Shown: in pieces, positions 36,530 through 48,207 of the stretch
How the letters are laid out: every line of letters begins with the position of its first letter
How positions within the stretch are numbered: position 1 is the stretch's first letter
Assembly: GCF_963675165.1 (NCBI RefSeq)
Contig: NC_087380.1
Coordinates: 1,789,803 to 1,853,802 of the forward strand
DNA length: 64,000 nucleotides
From: Halichondria panicea
Lineage: Eukaryota > Porifera > Demospongiae > Suberitida > Halichondriidae
Reading direction: 5' to 3'
Notes under the pieces: model-generated
Seen by the model: the letters and a program-made list of their open reading frames with translations, nothing else
What the model was told of the DNA's origin: nothing
Databases searched by the model: none
Made by a program: the position numbers and the translations under genes

Positions 36530-36709
36530 TCCAGGCCGCTCTCAATTCAATCGAGGCTAATAATTGTATATATGCCTAACGCATACCTTGCATAAATGCA
36601 CAATTAATGCTAGCCTCGATCCCAGGCCGATCCGTCTCCAATTTAACGCTAGGTTGCCTATTTTTCAACTTCGTTCTATTAAAAAAAAATCGGCCTGGGA
36701 CCGAGGCTA
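36530..36709. repeat. Two TAGCCTCG...CGAGGCTA hairpin elements
   Basis: One small palindrome is at 36,530-36,559 and one 99-bp element at 36,611-36,709 (TAGCCTCGATCCCAGGCCGA ... complement). They share their termini with the 1,088-bp element at 42,359 and appear to be its internally deleted relatives. Confidence 0.65.
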
Positions 36710-36909
36710 AATTAATGCATGATCATTGTGTCCCACACGCAAAACGCATGTCTGTATTGATGTATATATATACTGCTATAGGATTGGCCGGGAAAACCAC
36801 AAAATATCGTGGGAAAACTACCAGCGAAAAAATTGAATGACATTGTACGTAACGGATTGGAGTTATGTTTTTTCCGCATCCTTGTTTCTATGCTTTAATA
36901 TAGTCCTAA

Positions 36910-38069
36910 TTGTATAAAAGAAAGACGAGATGTCACTCACTTCATATTAGGCAACAAGGAGCATTGTGGAGCTGATCACAAGAAGAGAAGAAAATTCTTT
37001 GACAATGTGAGCATCAAAATTAATGCAGGTTTACACCATGCACCCATGCTCTTGCATTCATTTTAGGTACAGACAAGCCTTTGTTGGACTGTTGCTTTTC
37101 GTCTCGGTGCTCTCTGCTGAGGTGTACCAGAATGACGTTGACCATGCAGCCACTGAATCAAGAGCATCTATAGTACGAGCGCTAGGGATCGACAATTTCA
37201 GTTCAATTGCCGAAAAACTGTGTCAGTAATGGGTGAAAAAAGTAGCCTCCTTCGCAGCCTCTCCTTTTTCTGTTCTTTGTCACTGTAGTTCAATAAGATA
37301 AAATACGGGACTAATTGGAGGAACAAAGAAAGAAAGAAGGAAGAGACTAAGAAAAAGGAGAGCCTGCCTTGCTAAGTCGCGTGACGGTAGACGAGTGGTA
37401 GACGAGTGAAAATGAACGTGGGCAATCACTAGCTGGGTGGAGCCTGACAGAGCAAAAAGCTACAGCATGCCTACGCATTGCAAACTCTAAATAAAAGCTG
37501 TTAGCATCGTAGATAGTAAGCCAGAATCAAGCGTGGAGATACCGTAGACGAGGGCTTACCTAGTAAAGACTAAAGAGACTAATTAATATCTAAATTTAGC
37601 TCAGTTTTTTTTCCTGAGTTCAGAACAGACCCACTTGAATAGTAGATATAATTATTACAGCAGTATAGTCTACTCTACTCTAGTCTTTCATACTTCCTCT
37701 ACTGACTAAAGGTATCATGAAGGCTGACTCTACTGCACTGTACTGTACTACCGGTATACTGTTCATAACAGATTATGTTCCTGGTAAATGCGCTCCAAGT
37801 ACTGTGTGGGAGGACAGTTATTGAGGTTCAAGTGTTGTAGTGCTAGTGGCTACAAAACCAAGAATTGCCGATTGACTGGCTATATCAACAACTGGGATGG
37901 GTATATGAACTACCATTCTCACTCCGTCTTTGTTGGTGCTTATAGTCACCATTCCAATCGCAAGGAGTAAGTAATTTACACACATTTAGTTATAGTATCA
38001 AGGTGTGACTATTTTTTTTTGGCAGAGATCGTCTCTGGAAGATTTTGGAGTGTGACTACAAAAAGTGAG
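36910..38069 (+). pseudogene. DPT: Dermatopontin copy 4, disrupted by an internal insertion
   Basis: TATA is at about 36,914. Exon 1 ends at 37,006 with AT. Exon 2 starts at 37,067 (MYRQAFVGLLLFVSVLSAEV, as in copy 10). A deletion of about 40 bases follows at 37,150, then about 550 bp of unrelated sequence (roughly 37,225-37,775). A copy-1/6-type 3' half resumes (about 37,825-37,969; FKCCSASGYKTKNC, INNWDGYMNY) with exon 3 at 38,027-38,069 (RLWKILECDYKK). The two halves come from different subtypes, so this is a recombinant or insertion-broken copy. Confidence 0.78.
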
Positions 38070-38241
38070 GAAGAACTGAGAGAAAAAGTGTGGATCTATA
38101 TATTCAATGAACATGTGTAGTAAAACTAATAAGTTTAGTCAGTATACGTATAGATAGCCTAAAATTGAGTCTGCTCAGTCTGTCCACACAGTATATATAA
38201 TGAAGAAGTCTCATCAATGTACACATTGTACACTACATAAT

Positions 38242-38430
38242 GGAATGTCAGATATTAATTTGTTCCTTGTTAGGCACATGCAATTAGGCAGTCATAGTTT
38301 TTATGGTACAAAAGTACGTATGATAATTACTTCACGGCAGGAACTTTCACTAACAGTTACATAGCTAAACCAAAACACTAATCAGAACCTTTTGCGCTCA
38401 TGCAGACTACGTAATCCTATTAGTATAAAA
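38242..38430 (+). promoter_or_regulatory. Dermatopontin promoter module (copy 5)
   Basis: It has the same ordered blocks as at 33,108, including GGCAGGAACTTTCAC, CAGTTACATAGCTAAACC, TACGTAATCCTATTAG and a TATAAAAG at about 38,423. Confidence 0.75.
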
Positions 38431-39166
38431 GATATCACTCACTTCATAATTATACTAAGCAACAAGGAGCATTGTGGAGCTGATCACAAGAAGAAAAAAC
38501 GAAAAGAAATTCTTTGACAATGTGAGTCAATATAATTATTACTCGAATGCATGCGCAATTTTCACACCTTTTCATTAATTGTATAGGAACTGGCAAGCCT
38601 TTGTTGGACTGTTGCTTTTCGTCTCAGTGTTCTCTGCTGAGGGACCAGAATAACTTCGACCAGCCACTGCACGTCAATTGTCAATCAAAAAAGGCTCTTT
38701 CTGGAGTCAGGAGCATCTATCATAATCACTACAGGATAGACGTTTTCAATTCCTTTGCAAAAGCATTACGTCTTACGCTTTCTCTAAATGCTTCTGGACC
38801 GGGTATGAGAATCAATGGGACCAGCCTCTCCTCTTCCAGTGTCCTACTGACCATGTGATGTCCGGAGTGAAGAGTATCCATAACAATGGCAAAGAGGATA
38901 GATTGTGGCAGTTTAAGTGTTGCAAGGCTCCTTGCCATCAAACGAAGAGTTGTGAGTTGTCCAAGTTCATCAATAACTGGAGAGGACTCATTAACTATAA
39001 TGCTCCTGCTAATAAGGTGTTTGTGGGTGCCTTCAGCTACCATGACAACGGACAAGAGTAAGTATCACTTTATGCGTTGTAACATGAGAATACACGTTAT
39101 CATTCCATCACATGCAGAGATCGTAGGTGGAAGATGCTGCAGTGTGAATATAAGAAAGACAAGTAA
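38430..39166 (+). pseudogene. DPT: Dermatopontin copy 5, two frameshifts
   Basis: Exon 1 ends at 38,521 (AT). Exon 2 is 38,587-39,057 and exon 3 is 39,118-39,166. It is very close to copy 2. Two bases are missing at about 38,642 (GAGGGACC against GAGGGGTACC), which creates an early stop. One more base is missing at about 38,726, after which the original frame returns through MSGVKSIHNNGKEDRLWQ to CEYKKDK. The net loss is three bases, but the segment between is read in the wrong frame. Confidence 0.8.
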
Positions 39167-39169
39167 AGC

Positions 39170-40340
39170 AAAGCCTAGCTGTGCCAACAACTTTTATATG
39201 TAGTCTTTTACACATGAACTGAACAGATAGATAATTTCGTACAAACAGTATAGATAATTTAAGTGTATATACTGTATAGCTGAAACTGTTGGGCACTCTC
39301 AGACAAAACTGCTTGTGTTTTCAGTATAATATAAATGTCCTAAACCAATGCCAGATTGATGTGTGTTTACAAGATCACTGGAGGGTGCTTTGGTTGCTTT
39401 GGCTTTTGTGCTTTTTTAGTGGAATTTACGTGACTGAGGTGGTTCACAGGTGTGGAATAGAATAGAGCTAGATCTATATATAAATTTGCCAGCATGGTGA
39501 TGATGAAGTCTACTACCAGCTAGCTATAGGACAAACCAAACATGAGCTCTTCATAAATTATCGTGTCTCGGCTTCATTTTTGTAAGAGACCCAATAATCC
39601 CAATGCATGCATGTATTCAATGAAACCGACATACACAGTATTATTAAACATCACTATAACACCTGAATAACTGCAAACTTACGAAGGCATACTGCCCACG
39701 ACTAACTCCAACATCTCTATTCAACGATCTGACTCATGGGAACAAGAGCCACAAAAACATTTGCAATGTGAAAAATTGCTAGCATTGGCCAAGGGAAAAG
39801 CGCCAAAAAAGCATAAAAACAAGAAAGCGGACGAGAGCATAACCCGTTACAACATCATTCTCATATGCAAGTATACAGCTAGTGTTGAGGTACATTATAT
39901 TATGAGTTACATTATATTATTAGCATCACATGCAATTGACATTAGACACTGTCATTTAAAGGAATTGTTTAAGATATGTAAAGACTCCATCAACCACATC
40001 ATCATACTTCCACATGCATGTCAACATGCATGCATGGATGTGTGTATGCCTAAACTCATACCTTGCACAAATGCACGGTCAATGATTATGATTGTGTCCC
40101 CACACCATATAGGGAAGTAAACTATGCTATGTATAGGATTGGCCGGGAAAACCACAATAGCAGCGAAAAAATTGAATGACGTTGTAACAGATTGGAGTTA
40201 TGCTCTCATCTGCTTTCTTGTTTCTATGCTTTTCCCCTGGGCAATCCTAACAATTTTTCGCATAGCAAATGTTTTTGTGGGTCTAATATATTCAATTCTA
40301 AGACATGTGTATACACAGTGACAGTTCATTGTCAGAAAGA
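39170..40340. other. Array spacer: conserved dermatopontin 3' flank
   Basis: No exon is seen. It contains the 3' flank found after other copies (GGAGGGTGCTTTGGTTGC at about 39,381) and the AAAACCACAA...GAAAAAATTGAATGAC block at about 40,147, also present at 36,795. Open frames here are not supported. Confidence 0.5.
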
Positions 40341-40344
40341 TGAT

Positions 40345-40560
40345 CACATGTAATGGAATGTCATATCTCTAATTTGTTCCTTGTTAGGCAGTTCCAGTTT
40401 TCATTGCCACAAAGTAGCATGGCAGGAACTTTCACAAACAGTTACATAGCTAAACCAAAACACTAATCGGAACCTTCTGCGCTCAGATTACGTAACGTGA
40501 TCCTGTTGCATGAGATCGCCTGTGGAAGGCTATACCAGAAGTGAGAGCAAGTAACAAAAA
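40345..40560 (+). pseudogene. DPT: Promoter joined directly to exon 3 remnant (first)
   Basis: A full promoter module (GTTCCTTGTTAGG, GGCAGGAACTTTCAC, CAGTTACATAGCTAAACC, GTGATCCTGTTG) runs without TATA, exon 1 or exon 2 straight into exon-3-like sequence (GAGATCGCCTGTGGAAGGC... CCAGAAGTGA, about 40,512-40,543). Everything between was deleted. Confidence 0.7.
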
Positions 40561-40774
40561 AAGTGGATATTTAGTAATCAATGAACAATTAAGTAGTGAA
40601 AAACTGAATGGATATAGTCTATATATGGTATTCTCGGTCTGCAAATCTTTGCAACATCAACAATAGTGTTGAAGGTTGAACGCTCAATCTCAACATTTTT
40701 TGAGATTCTGCAAAATCCTGTATATTATTTTAAGTGTACTCATCGACTAGTACATACAATACAATACATGTAAA

Positions 40775-41000
40775 TGGAATGTCAGATCTCTAATTTGTTC
40801 CTTGTTAGGCAGTCAATTTTTCATTGCACAAAAGTACATAATTTTACTGCATGGCAGGAACTTTCACAAACAGTTACATAGCTAAATCAAAACACTAATC
40901 GGAACCTTTAGCCCCCTCAGACTACGTAATGTGATCCTATTGCATGAGATCGTCTGTGGAAGGTTCTTGAGTGTGACTACAAGAAGTGAGAGCAAGTAAT
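40775..41000 (+). pseudogene. DPT: Promoter joined directly to exon 3 remnant (second)
   Basis: This has the same architecture as the previous unit: the promoter module, then at GATCCTATTGCAT the exon 3 text (GAGATCGTCTGTGGAAGGTT, ending AAGAAGTGA near 40,989). Both share the same deletion junction at TTGCATGAGATCG, so one duplicated from the other. Confidence 0.72.
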
Positions 41001-41198
41001 AAATTATGTAAAGTGTGGTAAATCAATAAACATGCAATTAAGTGGTGAAAAACTGAATGGATATATATAGTATTGCTCAGTTGAGCGTTCCTTCTATATG
41101 TAACGCTCAACCCTCAATGTTGCAAAACCCTGTATATTATATAAGTGCATGTACACGTATTATTTATTATCTCATGACTAGTCTAGTACATAAGTAAA

Positions 41199-41395
41199 TG
41201 GAATGTCAGATCTCTAATTTGTTCCTTGTTAGGTACAATTAGGCAGTCATATTTCCATGGCACAAAAGTACGTATATATATTACTGCCTAGCAGGAACTT
41301 TCACAAACAGTTACATAGCTAAACCAAAACACTAATCTGAACCTTTAACGCACAGACTATGTGATCCTATTGCACGGTATAAAAGAAAGACGAGG
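41199..41395 (+). promoter_or_regulatory. Dermatopontin promoter module (copy 6)
   Basis: The ordered blocks are again present (GATCTCTAATTTGTTCCTTG, GCAGGAACTTTCACAAACAG, TTACATAGCTAAACC, GTGATCCTATTG) with GGTATAAAAG at about 41,377. Confidence 0.75.
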
Positions 41396-42159
41396 TATCT
41401 ATAAAAGGGCAGAGATCAGAACTATCTGTCACACTCATCTCTGAGTTTAACTCTGTGGAAAAAGAGAAAAGAATGTGAGTGTCCCATATAGAGGCTTTAG
41501 TTTTTTGTCATGGCTTAATTCACATGCAGGTATTGGAAAGTCTGTGCTGGTTTCCTGGTGCTGGTCTCAGCATTCTATGCTGTAGCTGGAATTCGGTGGC
41601 AGAATGATTGGGATGGGAATCTAAATGTCCAATGCTCCGACAAACAGGCTATTGTTGGCGTTCAAAGTTATCACAGCAATCGTCATGAGGATCGCCGTTG
41701 GCACTTTATGTGCAAGAAAGTTGCACTTTCTTCATTATCCCGTTGCATTTGGACAAGATACGTGAATAACTGGGACCAACCCCTCCACTTCAGGTGTCCA
41801 GTCAACCATGTGATGACAGGAGTGAAGAGTTACCATAGCAATCGTCATGAGGATCGTCGGTGGAGCTTCAGGTGTTGCAAGGCTATAGCTAGTGGCTACA
41901 AAACCAAGAAGTGTCATTTGACTGACAATTACATCAACAACTGGGATGGGCGTATGAATTACTATTCTTCTCACTCCGTCTTTGTTGGTGCTGTTAGCTA
42001 CCACAGCAACAAAAGAGAGTAAGTAAAATTATAGAATCAAGGTGCACGAAATGTGACTTGTTTTTTAACAGAGATCGTCGCTGGAAGATTCTAGTATGTG
42101 ACTACCAAAGTGAGAGAGCATGCATGCAAGCTAAAGGAAGTGTGGATCTAAAAACATGA
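41395..42159 (+). CDS. DPT: Dermatopontin-like secreted protein, intact (copy 6)
   Basis: Exon 1 ends at 41,474 (AT). Exon 2 is 41,530-42,018 and exon 3 is 42,072-42,159, giving 192 residues. The signal peptide is MYWKVCAGFLVLVSAFYAVA. Repeats are IRWQNDWDGNLNVQC, HSNRHEDRRWHFMC, CIWTRYVNNWDQPLHFRC, HSNRHEDRRWSFRCC, YINNWDGRMNYYSS and VFVGAVSYHSNKREDRRWK. Compared with other copies, one base is missing after CDYQ, so the usual stop is bypassed and about 15 extra residues (SERACMQAKG...) are added before TGA. The core fold is unaffected. It has more charged HSNRHED repeats than copies 2 and 5, and so forms a distinct subtype with copy 1. Confidence 0.86.
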
Positions 42160-42194
42160 ACATGTAGTGAAACTCAACAATAAGTTTAGCACTA

Positions 42195-42222
42195 TAATTA
42201 TAATTATAATTATAATTATATA
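42195..42222. repeat. ATAATT microsatellite
   Basis: Four to five copies of a 6-bp ATAATT-type unit lie 3' of dermatopontin copy 6. Confidence 0.8.
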
Positions 42223-42358
42223 GATAGCATAAATTATATAGTATTGCTCAGTCTGTCCACACACAGTATTACTGATGAAAAGTGTATTATAATCTGGAAT
42301 GCGAGATCTCCTTGTTAGGCACAACTGAGATAATTACTGTATGTGCAGGAGCTTTACA

Positions 42359-43446
42359 TAGCCTCGATCCCAGGCCGAGTTTTCGCTTTTATAACGGTTA
42401 GGCGAACAACTGGGCCTGGTACTAGTTGTCTGCGCATGCGTCAAATTTTCATTGTATATTTGTGGTCGGCAAAAATATTTAATAAATCAATAATCAAAAT
42501 TTGTACACAGAAAATGCACAGAGTGAGTACACAAAAGATGCACATAGGGAGCTGCTTCACAAAGGCCTGGGGAGTTGCCAGTTGTGCTGCAGCACAATTA
42601 CAGTGACCCAGGGCAACTTCAGGATGATTGAATGCCTTCAAATTACGTTTCAAAAAGATTTAGCAGGCTGCTGGACTTCTCTGATTCTAGGCCCCAACTC
42701 GTAACTCATTGCTTGAGAAAATGTAGATTCTCTTGATGTCTCTGAGCTACCCAGCAACGCTCGAATGAGCAGGTCATACTCCAGTCCTGTGTCTGTGAGT
42801 ATAGGACAATATTAAAAGAAACCAAAGACGGTTAAACCCTTACCTCAAACTGTCCAGTCTCGTCCGTTAGTATAGCCAAGAGGAGCACTGTTGGGATAGC
42901 TGGATATTAGCCATTGCTCCTGTACAGAGAAGTAGACATTTTAAATACGTGTAGATCTATACATATTAAATTTCTCGGTTATAGTGTCATTGTCGACGAG
43001 CTAATGATGGCAGCACCAAGTTCTCTAGCTCACACTCTTCACTTGATCCACCATATTAATGATGAAACTATAGTCTACCTACATTCTTGCCAAACATGAA
43101 CAAGACTTGATAGCATAGCCGGCCATAGGGCCCACACAAAAATATCTGACCTTAACAAGCTTGACAAAGCTTTATACCTCTTCCCTTGTTGTTCAGTCTT
43201 CAGAATAAGCTTCAGAGAAGAGAGAAGCTTCAGCTAAGAGCCATTCCAATCGATTCCAATAATGATAAAACGGGAACTGACTTCTAGTACACGATAGTAC
43301 ACGAATATAAATGTCACGAAAGTGAACGAGAATATCCATTCGTCAGAATCTGACCAACGATTGACGCATGCGCAGACAACTAGTACCAGGCCCAGTTGTT
43401 CGCCTAACCGTTATAAAAGCGAAAACTCGGCCTGGGATCGAGGCTA
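42359..43446. mobile_element. 1,088-bp MULE-like nonautonomous element
   Basis: It has 86-bp inverted termini (42,359-42,444 and 43,361-43,446) starting TAGCCTCGATCCCAGGCC. It is flanked by a perfect 10-bp direct repeat GAGCTTTACA (42,349-42,358 and 43,447-43,456). Long termini with a 9-11 bp target duplication are typical of Mutator-like elements. There is no transposase ORF. It splits the promoter of dermatopontin copy 7. Confidence 0.87.
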
Positions 43447-44245
43447 GAGCTTTACATAGCTAAACACCAAAACACTAATCGAACCTTTAGCGCTCAGGCT
43501 GCGCGATTCTATTGGTATAAGAAGACATACGATATGTCATGCACTCACTGCATGCACACTAAACAACAATTAGGAGGATTGCGGAGCTGATCACAAGAAG
43601 AAAGTAGAAATTTCTTTGACAATGTGAGTGTTAAAATTACTCAAATGCAATTTTCACCCCCTTGCATCAATTGTTGGACTGCCGCTTTTCGTCTCAGTGT
43701 TCTCTGCTGAGGGTACCAGAATAACTTTGACCAGCCACTGACAGCTAGTGAGCGTCGATTGTCAATTCAAAACCGCTCTTTCTGGAGTCAGGAGTCTATA
43801 ATAGGCCCCACAGGAATAGACGTTTTTCAATTCCTTTGCCAATTGAAAGCATTACGTCTTACGATTTCTCTGGACCGGGTATGAGAATCAATGGGACCAG
43901 CCTCTGCTCTTCCAGTGTCCTACTAACCATGTGATGTCCGGAGTGAAGAGTGTCCATGACAATGGCAAAGAGGATTGTGGCAGTTTAAGTGTTGTAAGTC
44001 ATCAAACAAAAAGTTGTGAGTTAATTGTCTAACTTTATCAATAACTGGAGAGGACTCATTAGCTATATACAGCTCCCGCTATATACAAGGTGTTTGTGGG
44101 TGCCTTCAGCTACCATGACAATTAATGGAAAAGAGTATATAAGTATCAATTTATGCGTTTTGTAACTTGAGAACACGTATCATTCCATCACATAGACCGT
44201 CAGTGGAAGATGCTGCAGTGCATGTGAATATAGTATAAAGCAGAG
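43447..44245 (+). pseudogene. DPT: Dermatopontin copy 7, heavily degraded
   Basis: The promoter is split by the 1,088-bp element. Exon 1 ends at 43,623 (AT). The exon 2 remnant starts near 43,673 and has many small insertions and deletions; it lacks the MNWQ start. Recognisable pieces are QNNFDQPL, WTGYENQWDQPLLFQCPTN, MSGVKSVHDNGKED and VFVGAFSYHD. The exon 3 remnant is near 44,200-44,235. Confidence 0.8.
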
Positions 44246-44583
44246 CCTGTGCCAACAATTTTTATACATGCATGGTGTCGATTCATCTTAATGTTGCATG
44301 CATGGTCTTTTACACATGAACTGAACAGAAATATATAGCTTAAAGTTAGTAGTACAAACATTATAGTAGCTGGAGCTGTTGGGCACTCTCAGGCAAAAAT
44401 GATTTCCTTGTGTTATCATGCAGGAACGTAAAATGACTTGTCACCACTATTATTATATAAACCTCAATGCCTGATTGACATGTATAAGCTATAGATCTAT
44501 AATTTTGCCAGCATGGTGAGGATGAAGTCTATCTACCTCCAGTTATACCTCATTAAAAGGTCTCAATTGATACATAATAAATT

Positions 44584-44988
44584 GTGACAGGCTCTGGGAA
44601 AACCAGACTATTGGAGCAGAATTTAGTATTGAGCTACAGCTAAATTTATACCTACAGTATAAAATCTAAAAAAATGTTATTCTGCAGTCCTTCTACTACC
44701 TCTCAGTAAAATCTGATACTCTAAATCCAATTTTTTCCATCGACGTCCAAACTTCGCTATTATTTTTTCTACCTTATTTTTCCTAATTGAGCAATTTTTG
44801 AGAGGCGTTTTTTACTCATTTTACGGCTTCAAGTTTCTAACGCGCATAACTCTGGTATGAAACTATAGGTATGTGAACACTAAACATGCATATCATTGTG
44901 TGTAGGCGATGCTCTACTCTATCATTTGGTACATTAATCACCAAAATTTTAGCCTGCTCCAATAGTCTGGTTTTCCCAGAGCTGTCAC
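44584..44988. mobile_element. 405-bp inverted-repeat element
   Basis: The inverted termini are GTGACAG(G)CTCTGGGAAAACC and its complement, extending to ACTATTGGAGCAG. The element is flanked by ATT on both sides. No coding capacity is seen. Confidence 0.78.
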
Positions 44989-45081
44989 ATTAATGAGCCT
45001 GGACAAACCACTGAAACAAAGCTAATAAGTTATCATGTCTCTTGGCTTCGTTTTTAAGAGACCCAATCCCCATGCATGCAT

Positions 45082-45334
45082 AGTGGCTATACAAAGCCAA
45101 GAATTTCCGATTAACTGTTTACATCAATAAATGGGATACGCATATGAATTTTCGTTCTTCTACCGTCTTTACTATAGCTGGTGTTCTATCTACCATGACA
45201 ATGGCAGAGAGTGAGTAATTACATTAGTATCTGATCAAGGTGAATGAAATGCGCATGACTTGTGACTCTCCTGTTTACAGAAATTGTCTGTGCATGTGCA
45301 TAGAAGATTCTGGAGTGTGACTACCAGAAATTAG
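45082..45334 (+). pseudogene. DPT: Dermatopontin 3' fragment (copy 8)
   Basis: The end of exon 2 (about 45,082-45,210; INKWDTHMNFRSSTVF-like, HDNGRE) and a degraded exon 3 (45,281-45,334; an insertion within the CLCMCIEDSG region, ending at TTAG instead of TGA) remain. It is of the copy-1 subtype. Confidence 0.75.
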
Positions 45335-45585
45335 AGAGCAAGCTAAGTGGATCTAAAATCAATGACATGTAGTGAAACTGAATATAGATAGTCTAGTATA
45401 TATTGCTAAGACTAGTCTGTCCACACAGTAATCATGAAGAAATGTTTGATTTCATAGATCAGTAGTAATGGAATGTCAGATATCTCTAATTTGTTCCTTG
45501 TTAGGCACAATTAGGCAGTTTTTATGGCACAAAATGCACGTATAATAATTACTTCACGGCAAGAACTTTCCCAAACAGTTACATA

Positions 45586-46288
45586 CAGTGCATTCAGTCT
45601 AGAGTAGAATACCACAAAAGAGTGAGTAGTTGTACTTAAATGTAAATATCTTATGATGGTAAGAAAATCTGCTGATACCATTGTCACGTAAGTGAATGAA
45701 TAAGCAACAACATAATCCAAAATGTTTCCATGACAACATAAGGTGGTGGGTTTGTGGTGACTAATAAAACAGTACCCAATTGTTATAGTGGGTAATCGGT
45801 TAGGGAGAGAAAAGGCCAACGGTTTCCGGCTAAGGTTTGGAAATTTGTTACAACATCTATAGATAGTTTGAAAGGTTCGATATTGCTTAAATATCTACAC
45901 ATCCACCGCAGTGCTCAAAATTGCTAGTTTTTAGTGCCGTTTCGGTTAGGGAGAGATTTAAAGAAAATCTTACAGCTAAGGTCCAAAATTTCACCGAGTT
46001 AGCTTGAATAAATTGTCTAATTTTTGATAAGAAAAATGTGTCCAGAAATATTTTAGTTCCGGAACCGATAATTTATGTTACACACATTTTTTTTTACGAT
46101 CACCCCCATTTTCACCTAAAATGATTTCCCACTACAACAACTTTTGGGGAAATATTTTTGAATAATGTTGTAGCTTATTCATTCACCTATACAATGGTAT
46201 CAGCACAATTTCTTAGAAATGTTCCGATCTTGAGATACATTGAAGTACAACTACTCACCTATTTTGGTATTCTACTCTCTATAGACTG
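45586..46288. mobile_element. 703-bp inverted-repeat element with TA duplication
   Basis: The termini are CAGTCTA(TA)GAGTAGAATACC at both ends in inverted orientation, with further matching arms (AAGTACAACTACTCAC, ATTCATTCAC). The left end carries about nine extra bases. Flanking TA on each side suggests the Tc1/mariner superfamily. It interrupts the promoter motif CAGTTACATA^GCTAAACC upstream of dermatopontin copy 9. Confidence 0.75.
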
Positions 46289-46309
46289 TAGCTAAACCAA
46301 AACACTGCA

Positions 46310-47230
46310 TGATCGTGATCCTATTGCTAATAAAAGAAAGACAAGATATCATTTACTTCATATAAGCAACAAAGGAGCATTGCGGAGCTGATCACAAGAA
46401 GAAAAAGAAAAGAAATTCTTGGACAATGTGAGTCAATTACCGTACTCGAATGGGCAATTTTCACCACCTTTGCATTAATTGTAGGAACTGGCAAACCTTT
46501 GTTGGAATGTTGCTTTTCGTATCGGTGTTCTCTGCTGAGGGGTACCAGAATAACTTCGTCCAGCCACTGCACGTCAATTGTATCAAAAAAGGCTCTTTCT
46601 GAATCGAGTCAGGATAATCACCACAGAGATAGACGTTTTCAATTCCTTTGTAATTATGTCTGGGTACCGTATAGCAGGAAATTTTCACGGGTGCAAATTT
46701 TCGCTATTTGCTCAACAGAAATTTTCGTGGGTTCTGAGTTTAAATGCTAGGAAACCACACCCACCAATAGCTTTGCATGTGAAATACCGGTGTGTGGGAG
46801 TTTTAATTTTCGCGTTAATTGCTCTGCCCTCGAAAAACGCGAAATTTTGCACCCCACAAAAATGTCCCGCTATACGGTATGGGACCAGCCTTTCCTCTTT
46901 GTCCTACTGACTACATGATGTCCGGAGTGAAGAGTATCCATAACAATCACAGAGAGGATAGATTGTGGCAGTTTAAGTGTTGCAAGGCTTCTTGTCATCA
47001 AACGAAGAGTTGTGAGTTGTCCAAATTCACTGATCAATAACTGGAGAGGACTCATTAACTATAATGCTCCCGCTAACAAAGTGTTTGTGAGTGCCTTCAG
47101 CTACCATGACAACGGACAAGAGTAAGTATCTCACTTTATGCGTTGTAACATGAGAACACACGTTATCATTCCATCACACAGAGATCGTAGGTGGAAGATG
47201 CTGCAGTGTGAATATAAGAAAGACGAGTAA
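46310..47230 (+). pseudogene. DPT: Dermatopontin copy 9, interrupted by a MITE
   Basis: TATA-like TAATAAAAG is at about 46,329. Exon 1 ends at 46,427 (AT). Exon 2 starts at 46,485 (MNWQTFVGMLLFVSVFSAEG). After PLHVNC there are small deletions, then a 215-bp element (46,665-46,879) replaces part of the exon. The rest (MSGVKSIHNNHREDRLWQFK, then VFVSAFSYHDNGQE) reaches 47,121. Exon 3 is 47,182-47,230 (RRWKMLQCEYKKDE). Confidence 0.8.
46665..46879. mobile_element. MITE with termini TACCGTATAGC
   Basis: The inverted termini are TACCGTATAGCAGG...CCCGCTATACGGTA, and the interior is rich in AAATTTTCG. It is related by its ends to the elements at 20,704 and 58,598. It is inserted in exon 2 of dermatopontin copy 9. 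Confidence 0.75.
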
Positions 47231-48200
47231 AGCAAAGCCAGTGCCAACAACTTTTATATGTAGTCTTTTACACGTGAACTGATAATTTAGTTTAGTTTAG
47301 TATAGACAAGTGTGTATACTGTATAGCTGAAACTGTTGGGCACTCTCAGACAAAACTGATTTCCTTGTGTTATCAGAAAAATATAATTGTCACTAAACCT
47401 CAATGCCAGATTGATGCATGTCGTAATAGAATAGAGCTATATCTATAATTTTTCCAGCATGATGACGATGATCGAAGTCTATACTATACCAGCTAACTAT
47501 ACCTTAGTCTCAATTGATACCAAACCAAACATGAGCACTTCATAAATTATCGTGTCTCGGCTTCATTTTTGTAAGAGGTCCAATCCCAATGCATGCCTGT
47601 ATTCAATGAAACTTTATAGTGACATGGGCAGTATGTATAGTATATTAAATTCTAAGACATGTACATAGTGACAGTTCATTGTTAGAAAGATGATCGATCA
47701 CTGCATGCATGCAGGTTGGGTTATAGGGTTAGGGTTAGCATATATAGCACTGATAGCAGGAACTTTCACATAATTATAGTGAAACAAATAATTTATAACT
47801 ATTAATTTGCATGGACCATACACTAACTAGATTATATTTGGAACTGACCCCCCCCCATTTAATTAATTGGCACCCGTCAAATGGGCCCTGTTTAATCAAT
47901 GGTTCTGGGGACTTTTGCAGCTGCCATAACTTAAATTTCGTGGAATCCAATTTCAACAATTTCGATATGATTTTCTGAAAGCTTAGAAAAACACCTTTCA
48001 AATGGTGTCATCGAAGTTCAAGAGTTTAGCCACATGATAATAATTATGGTCCCAAGGCCGAAAAATGGGACAAATTAATGGCCCCGACAATATTCATACG
48101 AAAGCATTGAAAGATCTAAGCTTTCAGAAAATCCTGAAAATTGTTATGGCTGTTGAAATAAAAACTAAGCTGGTGTCTCAATTCACAAATATCAGAAAGA
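47231..48200. other. Array spacer, no gene seen
   Basis: It begins with the conserved dermatopontin 3' flank. Between about 47,840 and 48,170 are two inverted stretches (TTTCTGAAAGCTTAGA... and ...GATCTAAGCTTTCAGAAAAT), so an old inverted-repeat element is likely centred near 48,000. No credible coding exon is seen. Confidence 0.4.
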
Positions 48201-48207
48201 TGATAAC

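Noticed and set aside
37225-37775. Possible intron within dermatopontin copy 4
   Set aside because: Other copies have no intron there, the flanking exon pieces are from different subtypes, and bases are missing on both sides, so insertion or recombination fits better.
42501-42704. Possible coding sequence inside the 1,088-bp element
   Set aside because: The frame is short, has no transposase motif, and overlapping frames of similar length run on both strands.
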